Assembly (NCBI RefSeq): GCF_910592395.1
Contig: NC_088308.1
Coordinates: 20,413,501-20,477,500, forward strand
Length of the DNA stretch: 64,000 nucleotides
Direction of reading: 5' to 3'
Origin: Lineus longissimus
Taxonomy: Eukaryota > Nemertea > Pilidiophora > Heteronemertea > Lineidae
Notes under the pieces: model-generated
Database searches by the model: none
Told to the model about the DNA's origin: nothing
Seen by the model: the letters and a program-made list of their open reading frames with translations, nothing else
Translations under genes and position numbers: made by a program
Shown: piece by piece, positions 23,381 to 36,200 of the stretch
Layout: each line of letters opens with the position of its first letter
Position numbering within the stretch: the first letter of the stretch is position 1

Positions 23381-26300
23381 TTATAAAATTACTGCCCCTC
23401 CTCTTGAGGTGTGTCTTTTCAGTGCTTGCCACACTTTTTCAGAATGGCTGAAAATGCTGAGATATATTGTCACGTAAAAGAATAAATCACAGACAAAAGA
23501 CGGTACTAGCGGCCAAACAATGACCCATATACTGTAACCGAGGAGCCCACGGAAATATCCTTTGATGACGTCTGGTATGGACCTGGAAAAGAAGATGATT
23601 TGAATTAAAACATACAATATACAGGGATTCTGATTTGGTCCCACTTTTAATTTTGCACCATCACCTGTCTGTCTCCGTACTGTCTTCCTTTTCAAGCTGG
23701 GTAAAGCAGATGTCATGAAGAAATGCACACTGAAAGTCCATTTTTGTACATGGCAGTAAGGGTTCTTCAACTGTCTTGTAGATGATGTGAAAAAGGTTAA
23801 CTTGTTGTGATTCTGAGTAGACAGTCTTTACAAGTGAAACGACTCTAAAAGTCTACTCTGGAATTTGCCACATTCCTGAGAGGAGTGACATCTCATCCAA
23901 AAAACTTACGTGTACCTCCAGTTTCCTTTCCAAGAAATAAATTTGTTTGCCTCAAGTATGGTTAGGAGAACACAGTTGATCAGCACGATTCTTGATACCC
24001 AGAAATTCTTGTCCAGCCACTCGCAGGCAAACTTTGCAATCAACCAATATGGCAGCACAAGGAGCTTACTGAGGAAGTCTATCCACTGCTCGCTGGTGGG
24101 ATCAGGGAACTAAAAGATGAAAGCAATAAAAATGACAGTTTGATGAAAGAAGAATGGCGTTTTGTAAGAAAAAGAAATCCCAGTGGTAATTTAGTCAGGT
24201 TTGTGGACAGAAATAGCAATGAATTGCACTGTGTCAACACAATCTACCGTGCAAACAAGTTTAATTTGGTCATAGAAAATGATATGATGAAGTCGGCACC
24301 ATGTCTTAAAAAAGTTTGTGTGACGTCAAGAGAGTGTAGGTGACATCACAGACGGCATCCTCTGTCACGATCTAGGTGAAATTCCGAAATGACATCGCCG
24401 GTAACTTGCTGAATTGAAAGCATTTTATTTGTGCTTTAAGATGAATACTTCAAGCAACCTACCTGCGTCAGGTATAAACTGACATTTTCCATATTACCTA
24501 CTGGGGACGTGCAGTGAATGAATGGTAAAAACGTATCTTGATAGTCAAATAAGTAGATGATAAGGAACCCCAGTCGGGGGTAGTCTTTGAGGGCATATAG
24601 AAGAAACAGTGACCAGCCTTGGTGGAGGGCCTGCAATGAAAACATACACAAACAAGTTGGTTTAATAATTCTCATTTAATGTTAATAAGCAGGCATTGCA
24701 GCTGGTTGTGCGTGAGACCCTGGCTACAGGTATGGCCAGTGCACCCCATCTTCGACCAGGCATTATTTCGGAGTTTCCGACAACCAAGTCCAGTTGCCAT
24801 TCCCCGGTGGATGAGCCCACATTGCCCAGTTTGATTTCAGAGTTTATTTCTCCTAGACAGGTTTAATACCGTCCAGGGCTAGGAGGCTAGTCTCCCAAAG
24901 TGTGTACATATATGTAGTTCTGTTCAATTCCCAGATCAATTTCATAAGATGAGGCAAAAAACAATCCATACCTTATATTCCCACAAATTGCTGGGAGCCT
25001 TTGCACCAAGGTCTTTCATTGTATCTAATGTTATCATGAAGCCTCTGCGATGAAGGGCATTTGTGACATTGAATCGGGTCGCCAGGTCCTCTTCATTTAT
25101 GGCTAGTAAGAGATGACCATCTGGAAAAAGAACCAGACTATTTGTGCAATGTCATAACTGCAGTAGTATCCTTTGATTAGTAATAAAACAAAGTGACCAT
25201 TGCCCGCATTACTGACCCAGGAGAACCTGATCCTCTATTCAGCGCACTGATGCTAGTAGCCAAAATTGCAATATCCATACAACAATCTGTTAACCTCTGG
25301 ATGCTTTGTTTAGCCCCAGTAGTGTCCTTAGTTTCTACCCTATTCGTGGTGTCTGAAGATATATTCAACTGTAACATTTTGTACCTATCTTTTCGTTTCT
25401 AAACTTTGGAATGAGTTCCTCTTCTGTCCAGGACCCCAACTCTAATAACCACTGCTCCACATCATAACTCGTCCACTTGTAGATGGGTTTATGTACCAGC
25501 ATATCTGTATCTGTACTCCTCCAGCACCACACTAGCCAACCTGTCTGAAAAAACAACACACCAGATATAAAAACGTGTCAATGAACCTAGCTGATTTCTG
25601 GTTGTGGACCTTCTTGACGGAAAGAAAATGTGTTACATGCCACCACTCCACAGCAATCCTTGGATATAATCCTGCCAGCACTGCCCTGGCTCTAGTGCTC
25701 CTCGCTGTTTCACAATAGTCAATACTAACCAACATGATGATGATGGCAAAGCCAACACCTTTCCAGAATCCCAGACCGATTGCTCTCCTGTACAAAAATC
25801 CTTCACTATTGTTCATCGACTTCTGAATCTTTCTGTCGAATTCATGGATGTGATTCTGTGTCTGTATGTCATTGCGCATAATTGCCTCTCTGCCTGATAT
25901 TGCATCACCAAATAATTTCTCTATGGTGGACCTAGAAGGGTGAGAACAGCCAAGAGAATATTCGAGATTATAAATGAAAACCAACCTCACTAACAGGCCC
26001 AAAATGCCAGGAGTTCTTATTCATGTGCATGCGTTATCATGCCCAAACAAAATCTGGAAATTCATTAGAAGTTCTGACAATTGTAATTATCCAAATTCCT
26101 CAAAAAAGAGATTTAAAGTACAAACACCTCATATGTCCAGTGTCATGTATCATCTGACTGACACATGATATCATACATGTATATCAGATCAATTTTGAGA
26201 TTCTACATGGGTGCTTAGCAGCCTGAAAAGTTTATGTATGGTGAAAATGGAACTAACCTGATTAAAATGTTGACTTTCGGATGCCCTTTGAAAGGCTGAC

Positions 26301-26595
26301 GACACGACGGACAGTTGAACGTATTTGAAGACAGGACCCAACTAGCTAGACAAGAACGACAAAAACTATGTCCACAGTTCAACGTTGTTGGATCAACCAT
26401 AAGTTCATAGCACACACTGCATAGAAATTCTGCCTGTGACATCGTACGGCTGAATAAACGGTGCCGCTGACCATCTCCAGCGTCATCTGTAGTTTGTGCC
26501 GACTCGTACCCGGTACTGTCTGACCCCCATGCATGATTTTTCATCAGGTTTTCTTGGCCATCTTCACTCAGGTTTCCACTTGCCTGGTCAGTCAT
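23381..26595 (-). CDS. BFAR: Bifunctional apoptosis regulator (RING/SAM membrane E3 ubiquitin ligase)
   Basis: Seven coding exons: 26595-26258, 25931-25730, 25544-25385, 25120-24972, 24630-24463, 24109-23910, 23582-23381, all joined in phase. The product is 472 residues (human about 450). A C3HC4 RING uses Cys59, Cys62, Cys74, His76, Cys79, Cys82, Cys95 and Cys98. It is followed by a hydrophobic segment at about 168-188, a SAM domain at about 192-260 (KWTSYDVEQWLLELG) and several C-terminal membrane segments, including SLFLLYALKDYPRL and YLFDYQDTFLPFIH, which closely match the vertebrate protein. In vertebrates BFAR sits in the ER membrane, ubiquitinates targets such as BI-1 and binds caspase-8 and Bcl-2 family proteins. 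The poorly conserved Ser/Thr-rich N-terminus precedes the RING. A minus-strand acceptor at 26650-26649 suggests an intron in the 5' leader. It is head to head with PARN. Confidence 0.95.
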
Positions 26596-27195
26596 AATCA
26601 GCTGCGTCCAAATCTATTGAAAAGTCTATTGTGATCAACTACATGTACCTGAAATTAGAGCGAGAAGTACAAGTGATAAAGTTAGATTACATGTACATAT
26701 TTGTTAAAAATTTCAATTCTACAGGACTTGAAAGATAAGCGATTAGATTATAAAACCATGAGAAATGTCACCTGGAAAATCTATTGGATTTTAGTTACAT
26801 CCAGGGACAACACGATTTAATTCTTTCCTTACAACACACTCATTGCACCAATGAATTGCGGTTATCAAGAGATTATAAATTGCACTGGACATCAATCAAC
26901 AATCTAAGCAACAAGGCAACATAATTTAGGACGAAATATTTGGGAAATTCCAGGTTTTGTGACACAAATCTTCAGAAAAACAAACCGAGGAGAAATCCGA
27001 TGTCACCTACACCAATGAAAATGATTTCCCATACTTTCCGATATTCTTAGCAAATAGAAGCTTTTGTAAGACAAATATTATTTATTTTGTGATAGTTATG
27101 ATATATGAGTACATACTAACGTAGTCGTTTTCTGAATTTTACAAATTTAACGCCAGGCATTGTTAATGATATGAGCGCCGCGCCAAATTTAGAAA
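26596..27195. promoter_or_regulatory. Bidirectional promoter region between BFAR and PARN
   Basis: Only 600 bp separate the divergent start codons. A minus-strand acceptor (TCTAATTTCAG, AG at 26650-26649) and a possible donor GTTAGT at 27120-27115 suggest that BFAR has a non-coding first exon starting beyond 27,120. If so, the two transcription starts lie within about 100 bp. No TATA box is evident near PARN. An E2F-like site is listed separately. Confidence 0.65.
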
Positions 27196-27214
27196 ATGGA
27201 AGTCACAAGGAAAA
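27171..27214 (+). other. Upstream ATG overlapping the PARN start
   Basis: An ATG at 27171 is 25 bases before the PARN ATG and in a different frame. Across the first splice junction it would read 24 codons ([15 protein letters not shown] and so on) before a stop in exon 2. It matters only if transcription starts before 27,171. Confidence 0.45.
27180..27187 (-). promoter_or_regulatory. E2F-like site before the PARN start codon
   Basis: On the minus strand the bases read TTTGGCGC, a match to the E2F consensus TTTSSCGC, nine bases upstream of the PARN ATG and embedded in a short GC-rich patch. Binding is inferred from the motif only. Confidence 0.4.
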
Positions 27215-30200
27215 GTGAGCACAAATTCTGTCAAATTACTGCAATAAATATTTTTTTCTCCACATGTTGCTTTCATATTACTGTCAACAATGTTCACCTT
27301 CATATCTCTGTTTGATAAACTGATAAAAATAAGCCTTCCAGTGACCTATTTTACATGGAAATTGGTTCAAAAATCAGAAAGTGATGAAGTCATCAAAAAT
27401 ATTCTTTAGATGTCATGATGTTACAATGGATACTGGATGATTCCAAAGATCCAGGTCTACCGCTTATGCTTTAATGCTTATTTTTCCGTGCTTTCTTCCT
27501 TGTGACCATGACAGCATTTGATTCAGTTAAGTCAGGCACGACAAATCATAGTTCTGCCCTCCAATCCCCCAATGTGGCCAACCGTGAAAACACTCTATAG
27601 TATGAGTGATGTGTAACCTGATTTGGACTAAAATTATTGCAATATGACTGAAAGCGTTTATGCTAGAAAACATTCCTAAGGCAAGAAGAACTAGAAAGCT
27701 GAAAGGATGATTACACTTTTTCCCTTTATTCCAGATTTCCAGGCCTTGTTGCCAGATGTCTCTGATACGATAAATGAGTGTGATTTTCTGGCAATAGATG
27801 GTGAATTCACAGGTCTCCACAACGGTATTCGTGAAAATGCCTATGACACAGCTAGAGAACGTTACTTAAAATTCCAGCAGGTTGGTTTGTGGTTGAAAAT
27901 ACATTTAAGTTGTTTATGGTAAAGCGGAAATGATTTCTGATATGTCCGTCTGGTATAGATACAGACAAATGTTGCATGTTGAGTCGGAATCTAGATGAAA
28001 TATATGACAAAAAAGAAAAGATGTGAAGTCCCGTGTTTGCTTTGAAATATGATGATTTTCATCGAGTGATACACTGATAGAATCTTTGAAATCAACATAT
28101 TGATCATGTTGATATCTTGCTCTTGCAGACTGTGCCACCAGACATTGTCATAATTGGTTTGCAACACTGGTTCACTGCAGACAATTCAACTTCTTTGTAT
28201 CTTGTTTTCAGGGTTGTCCAGATTTCCTTTTAATTCAGTTTGGATTATGTTGCTTCCGTTATGATGATGAACTGAAGAAGTAAGTGAATTCTGTATCTAT
28301 TGTAGGTTGGACTTTACACTAATCACCTAAAACTTCTGAAATGAAAGTAAAACTAAGTTTGCTACTTGTACAATCTAGTGTGTTTGTGATTGAACTAAGG
28401 ATGTTGATAAACATGTTGGTCAACATTAAAGGAAGACTGTTGACATATATTGAATGATGAAGTGCTTTGATGAGTTAGAAAGTGCTATTGATAAGGAATG
28501 GAATTTTAACTTTACACCATGTTTCACCAGGCCTCATTACTCTTGTTTCACTTTCAGGAATGTTGCTAAGACGTTCAACTTCTATACTTTCCCAAGGCCG
28601 TTCAGCCGACAAGCTCCAGACCACAGGTTTCTCTGTCAGGTGAGGTGCATTGTGCTGAATATTCACCAAGTGTCCTTTGGTCTTGGCTTACTCCTAGATG
28701 GTTGAATTTTGGGCGGATACCTTGGCTGACACTTGTGTCATGAGTGGACTGATGTAATTTGCACTGTGCAGGCTAGAAATTTGAAATAGGAAACCTCCCC
28801 TGCCTGTGATGAAATAATCCACAATCCCTCAGTTTATAGTCATCATTAATGAATCCTGTCGTTTTGCTTTTTTTCAGTGTTCAAGTATGGAGTTCTTAAT
28901 AACTCAGGGTTTCGACTTCAATAAATTATTCAGAGAAGGTAGGTTTATATCGTGTCAATTATTTCAAATAAAAAAGTGATAAAAAACATGCTGTTTGTTA
29001 GATACAGCATGAAAACAAGATTATAGCTAAAAAGGCGACACTCCATTTGGAAATCTGCAGCACAAGAGGTCCTGTAAACTGTTTGCAAGAAGCCCTATGC
29101 TGAGCAGATATAAAGGGGCACTTCATGTGGTGAAATTGGATGTCTATGGAAAAGATGAAAAATGTCTCCTCTCCTTTCCAGGTATTCCATACCTGTCTCC
29201 TGCAGATGAACAGAAGCTGAAAGAAGCACTCGGCCAAAAGCACCAACAGTTCATGTACTCCTCACCAGCATTCACCACGCCAGGGGGTGCATTGGAGTCC
29301 GTCAAAAGTCCAGCTGTGATTCCCGACGAACAGAAAGAATTCATTGAAAGTGTGATGTAGGTTTACCAGCTTGTCTTGGCAATATTCCGAGATGTTAATT
29401 CCTGCACTGAAGGAGGCACCATTGCAAGTCCAATGTAAACACTCAACCATAGTGAATCTGTGTCGTATCATGTCTTTTATTAAGAACTCCTTGGCAACAC
29501 TGATTTTTATGGTATGATTGTAATTGTAGTTTCATTTGCTTTTCAGAAAGAAGATAGAAAACTTCGTTGAAAAGTCACAGGAGCCCAGTCTTTCCCTTGA
29601 TCCATGTAGTGCATTTAGAAGGAAACTCATCTACCAGACTGCAAAACTCAGGTAAGAACATTGTTTTGTATTGCATGTGATGTTGGGCAAGTCACTTGAC
29701 TTCAGTAGTCTTGTCTTAAGAAATTCCTTATACCTGGTACCTCAAGTGTGCTAGGCAAAATACTAGTCCAAGTGAGAAACATGGACTCTGTCTAGCTAGC
29801 CGAAAGATGGAGTCACCAGTCCAATAACCAAATTTTTTAACTGTAATAAATCAAAAAATCATGGAAAAAGCAAACACTTACATTCTTTCTGCTCAAGAAT
29901 CAAGTCCATGAAGTCAGGCAACTTTTCTATACTGTGTTTCCCTATAAACCTGTCTTTAAACAAACTTCTTTTCTGACAACCTCCAATGTGTCATCTTCAC
30001 TTTAGATTTCAGACTGGTATTCACCTGGAGACGCGAACCCTCGATAACAGAGTACGGTGTATTGTTATCAGTCGAGTGAACGGTGAAGAAGACATGAGAA
30101 AGAAGGAATATGCAAGGCAGCAAGTAGAACGGGTGAGAAGTTGATAGGTTAAAGCTAAAATAACACAGAATTTTATGATCGCTTTGGACATAGATTAAAA

Positions 30201-33200
30201 ACATTATGCACTGTTAAATTCTGACGATAAATGGGACGTATTCTTTTCTTTTAGGATGAATTGGAAGCAGAAGTTGGATTCTCAAAAGTGATCAAAATGA
30301 TTTCAAAGTCGGTGAGTATTTTAGATTTATTCTTCGTAACATGCTGATCCGAATTTACAGGTTCTGTTGTTATTGATTGTTTATATCATTCTTGATATTT
30401 ATCTCTTTCTCAGGGAAAACTGATGGTTGGCCACAACATGCTTTTAGATTTACTTCATGTGATTCATCAATTCAGCACTCCATTACCACCGGTAAGTACA
30501 ATGTACAAGTAGGCTATAGCAATGAACTGAATTCTAGTCTGACTGTATCCTTTTGCAAATGACATACATGTATTTCTTGACAGGTTTTTCTCTGAGTATT
30601 CCAAGGCGATTTTGTGATGGTCTTGGGCCTGCTGGAAGCGATTCTTATTGAATGATGTAGTATAGAAATCTCATGCTAACATGTAGCCTCCTTGGAAGGC
30701 TAAATAGTTTCAACAGTTTACTGCAGCATAGTTTTCTCTATTCTTTTATTCATTTCAGGATTATGATGAGTTTAAAACTATAGTGGGCTGTGTTTTTCCA
30801 AAGTAAGTTGATATACTTGAAACTGAGGCTGGGATCAACCTGCTGTCTTTTGACTCTAATCTAAGACAAAAGAGGTCAAAGTTGGCATGGAAAGGTTTTC
30901 TGTTCATCTTGTTTTGAAACTTATCAATCAATCAATCAGTCGTTTAATACTGCGTATGGCTTTTTACCCCTGTTTGGTAAGTAAGCTCCTCTTACATGTA
31001 ACGATGATTAAAAGAGCAGTAATTTTTATGTGTATCGTTCCTTTTTCCAGGATCATCGACACCAAGTTAATGGCCAGCATTCATCCATTCAGGGTAAGTG
31101 TATCGCCTAGAGATCACGCATAGGCTGGGTAGAACAGAGCGCTATTTTGTCAATATTATTGCCAGGCTGTTAAGCCTGTTCAAAGGATTACAAGTCCTGT
31201 CTACTCACAGGTTTTTCTCTAAACTGTTGATGATACCGAAAAAGATGTTCCGATTGGTTTCTGATAAGTGACTTTTCAGGGTCCACCCATTCACAGTATT
31301 GGCCTAGGTAGTATCATGCTGGGATTAGTAAAGTCATTCTTTGTGGTGATTGTTTCAGGAACACATTATGTCATCAAATCTTGGAGACCTACAGAAGATA
31401 TTGGAATGTTCGCCGTTCAGAAAACCAGAAGTTGGTAAGTTAAAGAGACGTAGCACCAACATTTCTTCTACCTGATGTCTAAATAAAGATAATGCACCAC
31501 ACAAACAAGTGATTTTTTTTACACTGCGACTTTCAATTATGACTGCTGTTTTAAGAGGAGCGAAATATTCCACAAAATTCGTATTTGTAACCAGCTATAG
31601 GCTAAAAATTGAATTCCATGTACCAGGCCTATTATGTAGTATTAGGCAAAACAAAAGAGTGGTGAACAAAAAATGACAGCGCAAAAACTGAAGGATTTAT
31701 ACCTGCTTACTCTGTTGCCATTCTTTCTCGTTAATGATTTTATCCTCTTTCAGTTACAGCAGAAAACTTTCCATCCTATGATACCCAAACAGAGAAACTC
31801 CACGAAGCTGGCTATGATGCTTATATCACTGGTTTGTCTTTCATTGGCTTGGCTAATTACTTAGGCAACTTCCAGGACCCGAGAAAACTAAGGGTGGAGC
31901 CCAATTCCTCTCTGCTGGAGCCGTTTTTGAATAAGTAGGTATTGGAATATGAATGGGGTGTGGTGGTGTTCTGATTATTATGTGACCGACTTATGATCTA
32001 AGGATCAGGCTTGGTTTAGTTGCTGCCTTGTCCTCCACGTAGAGCTCAAGTGAGCACTACACCAGCAACTTCTGGGTACCTGAGAGTGGCTCTATTGAGA
32101 CCGATAATTGCATCAGTTGTCTGTGTTGTTAGAAATTGTTTAGTTCTGTTCAGTGAAGATAGATGGAGACTCTTGGACTCTTGGACTGTTGAATCCAAAA
32201 ATGCTTTTAGGTGTCTCAGAAGCACAAACAAGGGCAGAATGAAAACAAATCTCTAAAGATAATATTGAATTAAAACAACGATGTCTGGAGATGATATTGA
32301 GGCAGGCATATGTTTTCTGTAATTCGCTGTTTCTTGATAGGTATTGACATTAGTTTAATATTCTTGTCTTTTCAGAATATTTGTGATGAGGATTGCTGAT
32401 ATTCCGTACATTAACTTAACTGGCCCAGACCGTAAGTTTGCTATAGAAAGCAGTGTGGTTTATAGACTTTCATGTCTTATAACTTGAAACCATCTGCTGT
32501 ACTTAGTTTTTTTTACGGAATGTGATTGTGGGCTATTTAAGCACACATTTTTGCACTGATTGATGTATTAATTTGTAATGGATTAGGGCGAGACAGTGAC
32601 GTTCATATTTCTCATCTCTTAACCTTTGCAATTGATGTTTCCCATTCCAGTGGATCCAAACCGCGACTATGTGTTCCACGTCACATTCCCTGCGGAGTGG
32701 CGACTGGGAGACCTGCAGCAACTCTTTTCGCCGTTCGGTATGGTCAACATCGCTTGGATCGATGACAAGTCTGCATTTGTGGGTGTTCTCAAGAAAGAGA
32801 ATGTATCAGTTGGTAAGTGACGGTTTAGCTGCATCATTTACACTCATAATTACATGTTGTGTCTATCGTACCGCTGCACCTTTTATTTGGAGACATTTAT
32901 GGCCTTGCACTTGACAACGAGTTGCTCTTGTTATCACAAGAAAAGTCAAAATTTCAAGTTCCCTTTCCCGTGGTATAAAATGATTCTGTTTGTGTTACGT
33001 TTCATTATCTACATTATTCAAATGTGTAATGAACACTTCCATGTAAATCTAATTCTAATCGACTTCTCATTCTAGTGATGAAAACCCTGTCTGAAGGCCA
33101 TGCCTACAAAGTCACTCCGTACTATGAATACATGAGGAGGACAACAGGCCAACCTCAGCCGAGAAAACGCAAACACGAGGAAGCAGACATCCAGCTGCCT

Positions 33201-36200
33201 GCAGAATCCATTCCTCGGAAGACGTTAAATGTGGAGTGAGTATTGGTTGCACAGGCAAAATCTAGGTTGGATGGGCAACTAAATATAGCTGATTTGTGTT
33301 CTGTACCTTCTGCAAAGCTAAAAAGATGGCAACACTTTAGCTTTTGACTATGGCTGCTATATTCAGAGGCTGTGGATATTGAAATTTCACAGAACTGTTG
33401 CAATTTGAATACTTCCTTCGTTATTTAATAAGCCTGTTGGATTATGTCTTGAAATCTGGTTTCAAAAGTAAAAATAAATAAGTGTTTTATTGCGTATTCT
33501 TCTTTGGAATTGCCATCGAATTTTGAACATACATATTACTCTTGTACCTAATACCTTTTGCTAAAGGGAAGTTTGCCAGTCAAAAGCACTACCTGTATAT
33601 AAAAGTGATTAATATGAAATCATACTCAACCATACTTACATCATTGTGTGGGCCCTAAAGGGTAAATATAGAGCAGGATGTGACAGGTGAAGTTTGTTTT
33701 GATGAAAGCCTGTAACTGCCCGAGAGCAAATCAAGTGAATAATACTAAATTAAAAATCTCTTATTTGTTCCAAAATGTAATTTTTTTAGTGTTTTTGGGT
33801 ACTTTTCATTTTTTATCAGTCTCAGAAAAAACAAATTCACATCATTCAGTGCTGGAGGTTGGCCAAATTTAATGATATCACAAAACACCAGATTTATTCA
33901 TTCAGTTTCCCGAGGCGCATCTCGAACAAAGTATTGCTTTTCGTTCGATTGAACTGGTACCATTATTTTTGTGGCCTACTTATACAACAATTAGCCCAAG
34001 GTGTGTTTTGGCATGAAACATTTCTTTGTCCTGGTTTTATATCCCATCATGTTGGAGTCTTGTTTTGATTTTACTGCCAGCTTAATTGCACGTGCCACTT
34101 TACCAAGCTGGCCTCGAGGGCACCTTGATATCCGCGTGATAATTTCAGACACTCTTATATTTTTCTAACTTTGTTGAATAAATTTTGTTTATTTTTGCCG
34201 GAAATTGACTCAATAATATTTTTCAGGTTAAAAAGCATTTTCACAATGGCACATTGGCGCACCTGTCTCATGCAAGGTGCATATTCAGTGCTTTATATCT
34301 TGAAATAGAGACCATCGATAGAAAATTAATTTTACCTTTTTTAAATGATTTTGATATGGAGCAATGATTGTACCCTTTTTTGGGGGTGATTGATGACATA
34401 TCTGGTGAAAAAAATTAGTTGAAAAAAATCATATCACTGTTGAGAGGGTTTGAGAATTGGCATTGTACCTGTTTTAGGAAGTGTTTTTTTCTTCTCATTT
34501 TAGCCACTTTTGTGGATGGATTTCCATCCGAAGTACCGGTACAGTGGATGGATTTCAGTCACCTTCTTGATTGTTTTTTCTTTGGTGGGCTTGATGCTTA
34601 TTTGAGAATATTATGATAAATTCGTCTATTTTAGAGCATCACCGTTTGTGTCTCGACGAAGCATCACCCCGATCCCAGAAGAGAAAGAGGATGAAGAGGG
34701 AGATGCCATGACTAGTACTAGCGCTAAAGAGGAGTTAGGTAAGTTTAGAGTGGAAAGGTTTTTGACTTTCTGCATAGCTAGGGGGTCGGGACTGCTCGAC
34801 TGGCTAATAACACCAAGTTTATGCACTGTTTGTTGTGCGTGCACCAAAAAGACCCCTTGAGATGATGTGCAGAGAGGAGGAGGACCTCCCGATCCTTTGC
34901 TCCCTTCTCAAGTTAGGTTTCGGCCAGGGCAACGATAAAAGTGCACTGGCATTGCTCTCAAAGTAAGGGTGACATGTCCTTTTAAATCCTCAGTACAGAA
35001 GTGTCAGTGTCAAGGCTAGGCAAACAACAGGAGCATATCAACATGAATCATTGTCCTTGAAGCTGTGGGGAGACATTTGTAAAATCTCTACCAATAACTG
35101 AATCATTCCTTTATGAATCAGATTTTCCTAGAAAACAGCATCAAATCCATGCAGGGACACTTATGAGGCAAATTTGTAAAACTATGCAACCTTGTGCGTT
35201 TCACCCCCATCATTGTGTTCTTGGGGAACTTGCTGTGCCAAGATGTCTATTTCTGTTTCCTCTTTCAAAGTTTCATTATGTGCCTTTTCTTTAGCTGCCA
35301 GTTGCATCTTTTACATCAAAAGAATGTAAAAAATGTGAAATTGACAATGGAATTCAAACTTTCCATCGAGTAAGTTCCAGGGGAGTGGTTCTTTAGTCTG
35401 TTCAACAGGAACAATGAGTTCAACCATTGATATTGGTATTAACCCACTAATGACCAACAGCAATTAGTGCATCGTCGAAATGAATCATTTAGTCTGGCAG
35501 ATTTTGTTGACTTGGGTACTTATTCTAAAGTACATTTCGACAAGCTGTCAAGTTGTGACATTAATTTTCTGATATTGCAACTTTTTCGGAGAAAATCCAC
35601 TTCGGACATTAATGCAGATGTTGACCTCACTTCAAGTATTTTCTGGTGATTCATTGGAATATAGAAATGTACATATATTTTAGAGGGTATTACAAAGGGA
35701 AGGGTCAAATTGGGAGTAAAAGTACAAAAATGTTTTATGGAGTATCACGTGTATCAACTTGGTCGTAAATGGTGATTCACTGGAATGCTTTAGTAGAGTT
35801 TGGTCTTGCCGGATAACTCGAGTTCAGAGTGAAACGTGTCAAATATTTCACAGTGTAACATGTCATTGGAATATTGTGTGCCGAGACCGCATGTTGATGT
35901 GAACTTTAATAAGGTAAGGGCTAATTATTACTATTGTGATTGTCTTCACTCAGTTTTAGTGTGATATTCACGTCATGCTTGGATTACGACGTTGGAACAT
36001 TACGGTGCATTTCGCTTGGTTTACAGGTGAACCCATGAAAAAGAAACACAAGGCCAATAATGGGACACAAGAAGAGACAAAAATGGGTGAGTCCCTTGTT
36101 TTATTCTAACCTGAACACATGTGAAAGAAAATGCTGATGCGGTTCTTCTTGTTGTATGCCGTTTATAGATCTTTTGCCGGCAAGTTTCACTCTCAAATCA

